A stretch of 7,163 bases of DNA from Bacteroidota bacterium (GTDB taxonomy: Bacteria > Bacteroidota > Bacteroidia > Chitinophagales > Saprospiraceae): assembly GCA_008501835.1 (NCBI GenBank), contig QQUB01000030.1, positions 1-7,163 of the forward strand. Reading direction: 5' to 3'. This document shows positions 1-5,829 of the stretch, piece by piece (positions within the stretch are counted from its first letter, which is position 1; every line of letters starts with the position of its first letter). The notes under the pieces are model-generated. The model had not been told where the DNA came from. It saw only the letters and a program-made list of their open reading frames with translations, and ran no database searches. The translations under genes and the position numbers were made by a program.

Positions 1-820
1 TGTCGGTGCCGTTATCACCAGTAAAAATGAGCAGTGTGTTGTTTTCAATATTGAGTTCCTCCAGTTTCTGTTGGATTACTCCAATCAGACTATCCATGAC
101 AGCCACCATATCTTCAAAATACTGAGCCTTTCCCTTATATCTCATTACAGTTGTGTCATCTGTTGTCCATTCAGGAGAGTTTGGAGTTGGGCTGAATGGA
201 CAATGGGTAAGGATCATAGGGTAATACAACAGGAATGGTTTGTTTTGCCCGGTTTGTTTTTCCATAAAATCGAGGGCATATTGGGTAGCGACCTCTGGGG
301 CGTATTGCGACTTTTTAAATCTTTTGAGTTGGCCATCAATCTGTAGTAATGGCTGGGAAAACCGGGTGTCTCTTCCGGTGGAGTCGGTAGCTCCGGGAAT
401 GACCTGCCACAAACAATGCTGATCGAACCCCGCTTTTTCAGGACCATCAGGAGTTTTTCCCAATTGCCATTTTCCTACCACAGCGGTAGCATAACCTGCT
501 TCGCGGAACAGGTGCCCGAAAGTAGTTTGACTCTCATCCAAAATCCCAAAGTCAGTGTAGTTGCGTATGTTGGAAATACCCGTCATGATCTTTACCCTGC
601 TGGGAGTGCAAAGCGGTTGTGCATAACAATGATTGAAGCGGATACCGTTGTCTGCAACAGCATCCAGCACCGGAGTCTGATAGGATGTACCTCCATTGGC
701 GCCAATAGTTTCGTAACCCAGGTCATCCGCCATTATCAGGATGATGTTTGGGGGCGGGGGAGGAGTGTTGCAATTGGAGAGAAGGACTGCAAACAATAGT
801 ATTGAAAAGTAAATCCGCAT
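1..820 (-). CDS. Sulfatase (formylglycine type) lipoprotein, C-terminus cut off by window edge
   Basis: This is the first 273 codons of a family S1-type sulfatase, which hydrolyses sulfate esters, often on polysaccharides. The N-terminus (residues 1-17) is a short hydrophobic signal ending in LLSNC, a lipobox with an unusual Asn before the Cys, followed by a proline run. It is therefore probably an envelope lipoprotein. Seen motifs: MADDLG at 30-35 (metal-binding Asp pair D32/D33); LCTPSR at 70-75, with C71 the residue matured to formylglycine, followed by the conserved TG at 80-81; GKWQLG at 116-121; TH at 205-206; and DNG at 269-271, the second metal site. The start is the ATG ending at 820, because it gives the signal peptide directly. 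Oddity: the usual GKWHLG has Gln119 in place of His. Maturation needs a formylglycine-generating enzyme, which is not in the window. The family is certain; the substrate is unknown. Confidence 0.93.
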   Translation of the reverse strand, partial: MRIYFSILLFAVLLSNCNTPPPPPNIILIMADDLGYETIGANGGTSYQTPVLDAVADNGIRFNHCYAQPLCTPSRVKIMTGISNIRNYTDFGILDESQTTFGHLFREAGYATAVVGKWQLGKTPDGPEKAGFDQHCLWQVIPGATDSTGRDTRFSQPLLQIDGQLKRFKKSQYAPEVATQYALDFMEKQTGQNKPFLLYYPMILTHCPFSPTPNSPEWTTDDTTVMRYKGKAQYFEDMVAVMDSLIGVIQQKLEELNIENNTLLIFTGDNGTD

Positions 821-851
821 GATAAAATTGTAAAAGTTGTTATTGGATTTA

Positions 852-972
852 ATTCACGCAGATTTCGCAGATTTTCGCTGAAAGTATTAAAGACCTCAAT
901 AAATTTTTCTGCGTTTATTCCGACCGTTGGTGCGGAATGTCGTTTCGCTCCATCCGCGTAATCTGCGTGAGA
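852..972 (-). repeat. Structured intergenic repeat, copy A
   Basis: This repeat fills most of the spacer between the sulfatase start and the serine hydrolase stop. The outer arms 854-872 and 952-970 are inverted repeats matching at 17 of 19 positions, including a perfect 11-base core, TCACGCAGATT / AATCTGCGTGA. At the centre, 917-938 forms a hairpin. Read on the minus strand it is ATTCCG, a bulged C, ACC, a 3-base loop, then GGT and CGGAAT. The 16-mer CGCAGATTTTCGCTGA (866-881) recurs inverted at 4248-4263 in copy B. In the direction of the upstream gene the element lies 3' of the serine hydrolase, so it may sit in that mRNA's 3' end. No canonical U-tract terminator was seen. The rest of the spacer, including the roughly 30 bases before the sulfatase ATG, shows no clear promoter. 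Confidence 0.75.
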
Positions 973-1000
973 ACTACCTGTGAATTACTCCTCAATAATC

Positions 1001-3004
1001 CTATTCTACTAAAACAAACTCCAAATTTCGTACCCGGCCATTGGAAACTTTACAGCCCGCGATTTTTCCATCCTCGCCTCTGAAAAATTCCACCTGTCTG
1101 AAAAACCAAATACTGCCGGTAAAAGTATCTTCTTTGACAGCAGTAAGGTTTATGTCACTCGATCTCTGGTGTTTCGCTACCAATTTTCCCTCTTCAAGGA
1201 CAAATTCATAAGTAGTTGAAAGTTCCTCACTGTGAAAACTGCCTGTGAATTCGGATAGATTCACCTTTTCAGGATCAAATGCTTTTAATCGGGGAGCATC
1301 CATGATCTGTCCGCCCTGATGCAGTTTCATCAATTGCACTTTTTTACCATTATTTGGAATAAATTCAACTTTGGCATCTACACCTTCCACTTTAAATTCA
1401 GTTGCTGTGATCGGATTGAGAGCAACGGTTGGTTGGCCGGTTGCCTGTGCGGATAGTTTGCCGTCGTTTTCAACCACTTTAATGATAAACCCGGGTTGCA
1501 GTTCAAAATCACCGGTATAATTCGATAAGGTTTTTGCATCGATGGCTACCTCCTCTGTTTTTTCCTCCGGAGCAGGTTCCTTCTTTACCGGTTCTTCCAT
1601 TTTATCTTTCAGATAGATGTCAACGATGTTATGAGCAAGACCTCCGGGGTTAAACTCTGCGGAATTACTAAACACTACTACCGCAAAGTTTTCGTCTGGG
1701 AATCTAGTCAAAAATGTTCTGTATCCTGCATCTGCCCCGCCATGGGAAATTTCTTTGAGACCTTTATAATCGCCGACAAATTGCCCCAGAGCTCCGCCGA
1801 AATTGGTGCCATTATTGAGTACTGCAAGGGTATTTAATTTTTTCACCACTTCCGTGTCACCAACTTTTGGATTACCAAAATTGAGGGTCCATAGGCTCAA
1901 ATCCTCTACCGTAGTGAATAAACTTGTCGCTCCGACATTGGCATAACTCAACACACTTTTCTTAAACCCTCTATTTCCTGACTGGTAGGAATAAGCACGG
2001 TTTTTGACGATTTTTTCGTGATCATCATAAAAAAGGGTGTTCTTCATCCCCAAAGGTTCAAAAATGTTCGTTTCAGTGAATTCTGCAAAAGACTTTCCGG
2101 ATACTCTGGCAACAACTTCTGCCAGGAGTGTAAATCCTGTATTGCAATACAGGTATTCATCTCCCGGATTAAAATTCAGTTCCTTTTGTTTACTAACCAG
2201 TTTAAGAACATGTTCCTTAGTGATTACATCATCCAGTCGCCAACCGGCCATAGCCAGCAGGTTCCATTGATCTCTCATACCGCTGGTGTGATTGGCCAGA
2301 TGTCTCAGGGTGATGGTTTTTCCGAAATCGGGTACTTCAGGAATATGTTTTCTGACATCATCGTCCAGACTGAGCTTACCTTGTTTTTCCAAAAGCAATA
2401 TGGAAAAGGCAGTGAATTGCTTGGAAACGGAAGCAATGTGGAAAATGGTAGATGGTGTGTTGGGAATGTCGTACTCCAGGTTGGCCATTCCGTAACCATT
2501 TTTATGAACAATTTTACCATCTTTTACCACCGCAACGGAGGCTCCGGGTGAATCTGTATTGTCCCAGGGGAGGAAAAGTTCATCGACTTGTTCTTCCGGA
2601 GTCGTGGCTCTGGGTTTGATGTGTTTTATCTGAAGGGTATAAGGGCCCTTTGGTTCTTTTTCATCAAAGGGGTAAACTTCAATTATGTATTTGCCTTTTT
2701 TCTCTGTTTTTATGGAAAATAATTCAGGACCAAACTTACCATTAGGGCTGTCGAACTCTTGTATTTCATTACCTTCCGTATCATAAGTGGTGACTTTCAG
2801 ATCTACTCCTTCCTGCATTAATTTGAAAAAGGCAAACTGGTCCTTTTTTAAATCAACGGTATACTGATGCTTTTCACCCGGAGCGATTTCTGCTGAAACA
2901 GCATTTTCTTTTACTAATTTACCTTTTTGAATTTGTGCTTGTATGGTACCAACCTGGAAAAGGCTGATCAGTAAAACAATCAGAGTGATTTTTAATGGAT
3001 TCAT
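1001..3004 (-). CDS. Exported serine hydrolase, beta-lactamase/class C PBP-like, with accessory domains
   Basis: This is a 667-residue protein of the beta-lactamase superfamily (serine beta-lactamase / D-Ala-D-Ala carboxypeptidase-like, Pfam Beta-lactamase type). Residues 1-23 are a signal peptide, probably cleaved at IQA/Q, so it acts in the periplasm or outside. Residues about 35-128 look like a beta-rich pre-peptidase (PPC-like) domain. The catalytic domain spans about 138-466, with the SxxK motif S192-V-S-K195, the YxN motif Y286-C-N288 and the HGG triad at 421-423. A charged Lys/Glu/Pro linker (466-486) leads to two beta-strand-rich C-terminal stretches (about 490-575 and 580-667), each opening with a similar motif (NYTGDF, EFTGSF). 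They resemble the lipocalin-like or DUF3471-like tails of this family. The frame is intact with all catalytic residues and ends in TAG. Such proteins may be esterases, peptidases or amidases; the substrate cannot be read from sequence, and calling it a resistance beta-lactamase is not justified. It is divergent from the MarR gene. Confidence 0.92.
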   Translation of the reverse strand: MNPLKITLIVLLISLFQVGTIQAQIQKGKLVKENAVSAEIAPGEKHQYTVDLKKDQFAFFKLMQEGVDLKVTTYDTEGNEIQEFDSPNGKFGPELFSIKTEKKGKYIIEVYPFDEKEPKGPYTLQIKHIKPRATTPEEQVDELFLPWDNTDSPGASVAVVKDGKIVHKNGYGMANLEYDIPNTPSTIFHIASVSKQFTAFSILLLEKQGKLSLDDDVRKHIPEVPDFGKTITLRHLANHTSGMRDQWNLLAMAGWRLDDVITKEHVLKLVSKQKELNFNPGDEYLYCNTGFTLLAEVVARVSGKSFAEFTETNIFEPLGMKNTLFYDDHEKIVKNRAYSYQSGNRGFKKSVLSYANVGATSLFTTVEDLSLWTLNFGNPKVGDTEVVKKLNTLAVLNNGTNFGGALGQFVGDYKGLKEISHGGADAGYRTFLTRFPDENFAVVVFSNSAEFNPGGLAHNIVDIYLKDKMEEPVKKEPAPEEKTEEVAIDAKTLSNYTGDFELQPGFIIKVVENDGKLSAQATGQPTVALNPITATEFKVEGVDAKVEFIPNNGKKVQLMKLHQGGQIMDAPRLKAFDPEKVNLSEFTGSFHSEELSTTYEFVLEEGKLVAKHQRSSDINLTAVKEDTFTGSIWFFRQVEFFRGEDGKIAGCKVSNGRVRNLEFVLVE

Positions 3005-3094
3005 GTGTTTTGAGTTTTGATTTTATGAATGAGGGAGGAATTAACGTATTTGGTGGTTGTAAAAATACATTTTTTCGATGGTGGATAAGAGATG

Positions 3095-3123
3095 TTCGAC
3101 AGAGTTCATGAACGCTCTGCGAA
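3095..3123. repeat. Imperfect hairpin in the divergent spacer
   Basis: TTCG-a-CAGAG (3095-3104) pairs with CTCTG-CGAA (3115-3123), giving nine base pairs with one bulged A. The loop contains the palindrome TTCATGAA. It lies in the 197-base spacer between the serine hydrolase start (3004) and the MarR start (3202), upstream of both. The right arm carries TCTGCGAAAA, similar to the arms of the two longer repeats, so it may be a remnant of that family or a regulator site for the serine hydrolase. The rest of the spacer next to 3004 holds no convincing promoter on the minus strand. Only the pairing itself is seen; the function is open. Confidence 0.4.
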
Positions 3124-3136
3124 AAATTTTATTCAA

Positions 3137-3164
3137 CATGGAAATATTTTCCTTGGAAAATAAA
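3137..3164. promoter_or_regulatory. Probable MarR operator 1 (autoregulatory)
   Basis: The core is the palindrome TTTTCC-TT-GGAAAA at 3147-3160 (six-base perfect arms), preceded by the half-site CATGGAAATA at 3137-3146. GGAAA-TAT-TTTCC (3140-3152) forms a second, overlapping palindrome that shares the TTTTCC arm. The core overlaps the -33 element of the MarR promoter, so a bound protein would block RNA polymerase. Nearly the same core, and the same CATGGAAATA half-site, recur after the MarR gene. The sequence match is seen directly; binding by the adjacent regulator is inferred from the MarR family habit of binding palindromes at its own promoter. It could also affect the divergent serine hydrolase about 135 bases away. 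Confidence 0.65.
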
Positions 3165-3183
3165 TTTATTTTATATACCTTTG
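3153..3183 (+). promoter_or_regulatory. Bacteroidota-type promoter of the MarR gene
   Basis: TACCTTTG at 3176-3183 matches the Bacteroidota -7 consensus TAnnTTTG exactly. A TTG at 3153-3155, 20 bases upstream, serves as the -33 element. Transcription would begin about five to eight bases after 3183, giving a very short leader before the ATG at 3202. This placement also rules out the in-frame TTG at 3181 as the start codon, because it lies inside the -7 box. The -33 element sits within the operator palindrome. Confidence 0.65.
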
Positions 3184-3201
3184 TCCACGATAATAATCAT
3201 T

Positions 3202-3651
3202 ATGGCAAAAATTGATTCAGAGATAAAGTCCAAACTCGTAAACGATCATCATCGGTTTGTAACCAATCTGGTGTTCACCGCTAATTGGGTTCAGAATGCC
3301 TTCAAGGATGAACTGAAACCCTTTGGAATTTCTCCTCAGCAATTCAATATTTTGAGAATTCTGAGAGGAGAGGGAGGATGGACAGCTATGTCTGAGCTTA
3401 AGGATGGTCTTCTGGAAAAAGCTCCGAATGCTACCCGGCTCGCCGATAAATTATTGACGAAAAACTTTATTGAACGCAGGAATAGTGAGTCGGACCGAAG
3501 AGTGGTATATGTCAGGATCACCAAAGCTGGTATGCAGTTGATGGACGAGATCAGTCAGGTGGATAGTAAAGTGCAAATGGCTTTGAATGAAAATATTTCT
3601 GCTGAGGACGCCAGGTACGTCAGCGAAATTTTGGACAAATTTAGAGGGTAA
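3202..3651 (+). CDS. MarR-family transcriptional regulator
   Basis: This is a 149-residue winged helix-turn-helix regulator, a normal length for MarR proteins, which act as homodimers. An N-terminal helix (about 5-40) that would help form the dimer interface precedes the DNA-binding domain. ISPQQFNILRIL (43-54) starts it, the probable recognition helix is NATRLADKLLTK (76-87), and the wing carries the family's D98-R99-R100 followed by the VRITKAG strand and turn (104-110). A C-terminal helix (about 112-148) closes the dimerisation region. The ATG at 3202 was chosen over an upstream in-frame TTG at 3181 because the -7 promoter box covers the TTG. There is no Shine-Dalgarno sequence, as usual in Bacteroidota. 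The gene ends in TAA, and 77 bases later the DoxX-like gene begins on the same strand. Near-identical palindromes flank the gene, pointing to autoregulation and control of that neighbour. The ligand is unknown. Confidence 0.93.
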   Translation: MAKIDSEIKSKLVNDHHRFVTNLVFTANWVQNAFKDELKPFGISPQQFNILRILRGEGGWTAMSELKDGLLEKAPNATRLADKLLTKNFIERRNSESDRRVVYVRITKAGMQLMDEISQVDSKVQMALNENISAEDARYVSEILDKFRG

Positions 3652-3666
3652 AAAATTTTTCACTAA

Positions 3667-3698
3667 TATTTTCCATGGAAAATAATACCATGGAAATA
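3667..3698. promoter_or_regulatory. Probable MarR operator 2, upstream of the DoxX-like gene
   Basis: TATTTTCCATGGAAAATA (3667-3684) is a perfect 18-base palindrome. Its core TTTTCC-AT-GGAAAA differs from operator 1 by one base. CATGGAAATA (3689-3698) repeats the half-site seen beside operator 1, so CCATGG occurs twice, 15 bases apart (3673 and 3688). The site lies between the MarR stop and the DoxX-like ATG at 3729. A degenerate -7 box, TACCATGG (3686-3693, six of eight positions shared with the MarR promoter's TACCTTTG), overlaps the half-site, but I see no good -33 partner. The DoxX-like gene may also be read through from the MarR promoter. Confidence 0.65.
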
Positions 3699-3728
3699 AA
3701 ATCAATTGATATTTAAAAAATCATTATT

Positions 3729-4115
3729 ATGAACAAGAGAGACAGAATTATTTTTACAGTAGTAACAGCGTTATTTTCAGCACATATGCTTTTTACGGTA
3801 GTGGCCTACATTTTTATGCATGATATGGTGAGTGAGATGTTTGTGTCTTTGGGTGTTTCTCCATCCATTATTTATCCGTTGGCTATTGCAAAAGTTCTTG
3901 GACTCATAGCGATCTGGACCAATAAATCCAGAATCTTGAAGGAGCTGGCTTATCTGGGCTTTGCGACTGACTTTGTTTTAGCGATAGCTTTTCACCTGAA
4001 GGTTGCTGATGGGGGAGCTGTAGCGGCTATGGTGGCATTGGTGATGCTGATCGTTTCTTATATCTTTGGACGTAAAAGATCGCAGAATGCAAATGTGTCC
4101 ACGGCAGTGGAATAA
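3729..4115 (+). CDS. DoxX-like family small membrane protein
   Basis: This 128-residue protein has four predicted membrane helices, at about 9-30, 46-63, 72-91 and 96-113, with a basic C-terminal tail (GRKRS). The pattern KVLGLIAIW, then a short polar loop, then LKELAYLGFATDFVLAIAFHL is characteristic of the DoxX-like (DoxX_2) family of inner-membrane proteins, which are often annotated as hypothetical. DoxX relatives have been linked to quinone or redox functions, but none can be assigned here. The gene follows the MarR regulator by 77 bases on the same strand, and a MarR-type operator palindrome lies in that gap, so it is the most likely regulated target. The frame is intact and ends in TAA. 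The structured repeat copy B follows it. Confidence 0.85.
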   Translation: MNKRDRIIFTVVTALFSAHMLFTVVAYIFMHDMVSEMFVSLGVSPSIIYPLAIAKVLGLIAIWTNKSRILKELAYLGFATDFVLAIAFHLKVADGGAVAAMVALVMLIVSYIFGRKRSQNANVSTAVE

Positions 4116-4150
4116 AAAACATAAGGCATTTCCAACTAATGAATTAGCGA

Positions 4151-4277
4151 GGGCACAAAGAGTTGTACCGCAAAGTTACGCAGAGGTCTCGCAGATGGAA
4201 CATCCCGTACCATTAGGTCGGGAGTTTTGCTGAGAAAAACATACTACTCAGCGAAAATCTGCGCTCCACAGCGGTAA
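4151..4277 (+). repeat. Structured intergenic repeat, copy B
   Basis: This element lies in the 180-base convergent spacer between the DoxX-like gene and the alpha/beta hydrolase. The inverted arms are TACCGC (4166-4171) with GCGGTA (4271-4276), CGCAGA (4179-4184) with TCTGCG (4258-4263), and CGC (4190-4192) with GCG (4251-4253). The two outer arm pairs are separated by symmetric seven-base internal loops. The central hairpin (4203-4223) is TCCCG, a bulged T, ACC, an ATTA loop, GGT and CGGGA. It has the same layout and the same bulge position as copy A read on the minus strand, and shares the 16-mer noted there. The left end contains GGCACAAAG and CCGCAAAGTTACGCAGAG, a purine-rich degenerate repeat. 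It could act as a terminator region for both convergent genes, although no U-run follows the hairpin. Confidence 0.72.
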
Positions 4278-4295
4278 ATTTTACACATATTAAAC

Positions 4296-5327
4296 TCAAT
4301 GATTTGTAGGGGAAATAAATTCACCGATCAATTCTAAATACATTTCTCCATTCCCATCAACAAGGTTGTGGCCGGTATTTTCAATAATCTCTAATTTGGT
4401 GTTCGGTAACAGATCCAGGTATTCCTTTGCATAACCCCATTTTTGATTATCGCATTGACCTCTAATGATTAAAACAGGGGTATTGATCTTACCGAGCCGA
4501 TCTCTTTTATCTTCTACCTCATAAAAACTTTTCACCGTCATAATGTGGGAATAATATCCACCGCCACCTTTAAATCTTTCGGCCTGACCGGCATCACAAA
4601 AGGTCGATTTACTCAATTCCCCATTCAGGAAGGTGAAAAAGTCATCCGCCTCTTTATCGGAAGCTAATTTCCGGTTTAGAATATAAGCCCACCTTAGCAT
4701 AAGTTTGCTTCGCAAGTTGTTGGCTTTTTTATTGCCTTCCTGATTAGTAAATGCAGGGTTTTTAAGGTTCAAACTGTCTGGAGGTGATACATTTTTTAAC
4801 GACCTGTTTATGGGCAGGATCGGGCCCGGACCTCCAAGAATCATTCGCTCAACTTTTTCTGAATGGTGCTGTAAGAAATTAACAGCCAATAAACAGCCCC
4901 AGGATTGCCCGATGAGGATTACCTTTTCAGCCTTAATGGTTTCAATGATCTCCAGTAGATCCGCTTTATGTCTTTCCACTGAATATTTACTAATATCATC
5001 AAGTCTTGCTGAATGACCGCTCCCGATTTGATCGTAGAAATACAGCTCATGTCCAAGTGCAGATAATGGTCGTAAAGCTTCAATTACCTCATCTTTTATC
5101 CTTCCGCCTGGTCCACCATGCAGGTAAATAATTGGTGATTTCTTTTCTTCAGGACTACTTTCAATTTTAGTGTAACCGATGGTAGATCCGGTACTCAATT
5201 CCCAATATTCTGTGCCCTTTCTTTCTTCAAATGCCAGGACATCGTAGGTTCTTGGGATGAAGAAAATCCAGGCAAAAATGAGTAGGAAAACCGGAATGCT
5301 TAGTTTTATTAGTTTGCGAGCGGTCAT
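4296..5327 (-). CDS. Membrane-anchored alpha/beta hydrolase, proline iminopeptidase-like
   Basis: This 343-residue protein has the alpha/beta hydrolase fold and resembles peptidase family S33 (prolyl aminopeptidase type), which removes N-terminal proline from peptides. Visible motifs: HGGPGG at 70-75 (oxyanion hole), DQIGSGHS at 99-106 (the family's DQxGxGxS), GQSWG at 140-144 with nucleophile S142, GGPG at 165-168, the probable acid D293 in RGQCDNQ, and H320 in NTGHN. A cap region fills about 170-265. Residues 9-24 form a hydrophobic N-terminal segment with no clear cleavage site, so the enzyme is probably anchored in the inner membrane facing the periplasm, unlike the classical cytosolic enzymes. 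It ends in TGA with an in-frame TAA two codons later. It lies 88 bases after the small membrane protein gene on the same strand, so co-transcription is possible but unproven. An esterase or lipase role cannot be excluded. Confidence 0.88.
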   Translation of the reverse strand: MTARKLIKLSIPVFLLIFAWIFFIPRTYDVLAFEERKGTEYWELSTGSTIGYTKIESSPEEKKSPIIYLHGGPGGRIKDEVIEALRPLSALGHELYFYDQIGSGHSARLDDISKYSVERHKADLLEIIETIKAEKVILIGQSWGCLLAVNFLQHHSEKVERMILGGPGPILPINRSLKNVSPPDSLNLKNPAFTNQEGNKKANNLRSKLMLRWAYILNRKLASDKEADDFFTFLNGELSKSTFCDAGQAERFKGGGGYYSHIMTVKSFYEVEDKRDRLGKINTPVLIIRGQCDNQKWGYAKEYLDLLPNTKLEIIENTGHNLVDGNGEMYLELIGEFISPTNH

Positions 5328-5415
5328 TGGTGTTTTATGTTAATCTTTTATGGCCTGAGAAATTGCAATTGCTTTACAACTGGGATCAAAAGGTAAGGTT
5401 AAATAGTACAAATGT

Positions 5416-5820
5416 TTAGGTCATATAATTTATCCCCAAATAACTTTCAATCCTCTTTTTGAGGTCTCTGGTTTTAGGTTTAAAAAAGAAATAGGAGAAT
5501 AGCTGCCCTCCAATTATAGCCACAATCCATTGCATGGGGAAGGGGAGGAGGATCACAAAAAGGAAAATGGCCAGTATCACTCCCGATACCACGACCTGGA
5601 CTGAGTTGCCGATTCTTGGGAACTTTTCTTTTATAACCACTGAGCCGTTTTCAAAATAGATCTCCAGTTGAATGGCATCTCCCTTTTTAACAATAATGTT
5701 ACCATTTTTGTGTTCGTAAAAGGAGTTTATACCTGCCTCCCTTAAAGCTTGTTTTACTTCTTCTTTGTTTGTTACCTTCCTGGTGCCCAGGAAACCTTCG
5801 TCAAGAATTTTGTTATTCAT
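5416..5820 (-). CDS. Hypothetical small membrane protein downstream of the histidine kinase
   Basis: I do not recognise this 134-residue protein. It has a hydrophilic N-terminal part (1-70) with alternating beta-like segments (NIIVKKGDAIQLEIYFENG, then VVIKEKF), two closely spaced hydrophobic helices (about 74-92 and 97-113) joined by a PFPMQ turn, and a basic C-terminal tail ending in a short helix (RDLKKRIESYLG). The likely topology is a membrane hairpin with both ends in the cytosol, judged from the positive charges near residues 64-69 and 114-122. Its ATG lies 9 bases after the kinase stop on the same strand, so the two are almost certainly co-transcribed. It might be an accessory of the kinase, but nothing in the sequence shows this. 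It ends in TAA, with an 88-base spacer before the next gene. Confidence 0.8.
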   Translation of the reverse strand: MNNKILDEGFLGTRKVTNKEEVKQALREAGINSFYEHKNGNIIVKKGDAIQLEIYFENGSVVIKEKFPRIGNSVQVVVSGVILAIFLFVILLPFPMQWIVAIIGGQLFSYFFFKPKTRDLKKRIESYLGINYMT

Positions 5821-5829
5821 ACAAGGAAA

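Noticed and set aside
416..799. Plus-strand open frame of 127 codons
   Set aside because: It is antisense to the sulfatase, whose motifs are intact over the same bases.
2018..2551. Plus-strand open frame of 177 codons
   Set aside because: It lies entirely antisense within the serine hydrolase, which has clear catalytic motifs. The translation is low-complexity, without domain signals.
2711..2724. MarR-like half-site TATGGAAAATAATT within the serine hydrolase
   Set aside because: There is only one half of the palindrome, it lies within coding sequence, and A-rich half-matches are expected by chance in this base composition.
3181..3201. Upstream in-frame TTG start for the MarR protein (seven extra residues)
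   Set aside because: The TTG lies inside an exact -7 promoter box, so it would not be on the mRNA. The added residues (STIIIIM) do not resemble a MarR N-terminus.
3650..3660. A/T palindrome AAAAATTTTT after the MarR stop as a terminator
   Set aside because: There is no GC-rich stem. It is simple A/T sequence and unlikely to form a stable hairpin.
5387..5412. Possible promoter for the alpha/beta hydrolase (TACCTTTTG with a TTTG upstream, minus strand)
   Set aside because: The -7 box has one base too many and the spacer to the TTTG is only 13 bases, too short for the Bacteroidota pattern.
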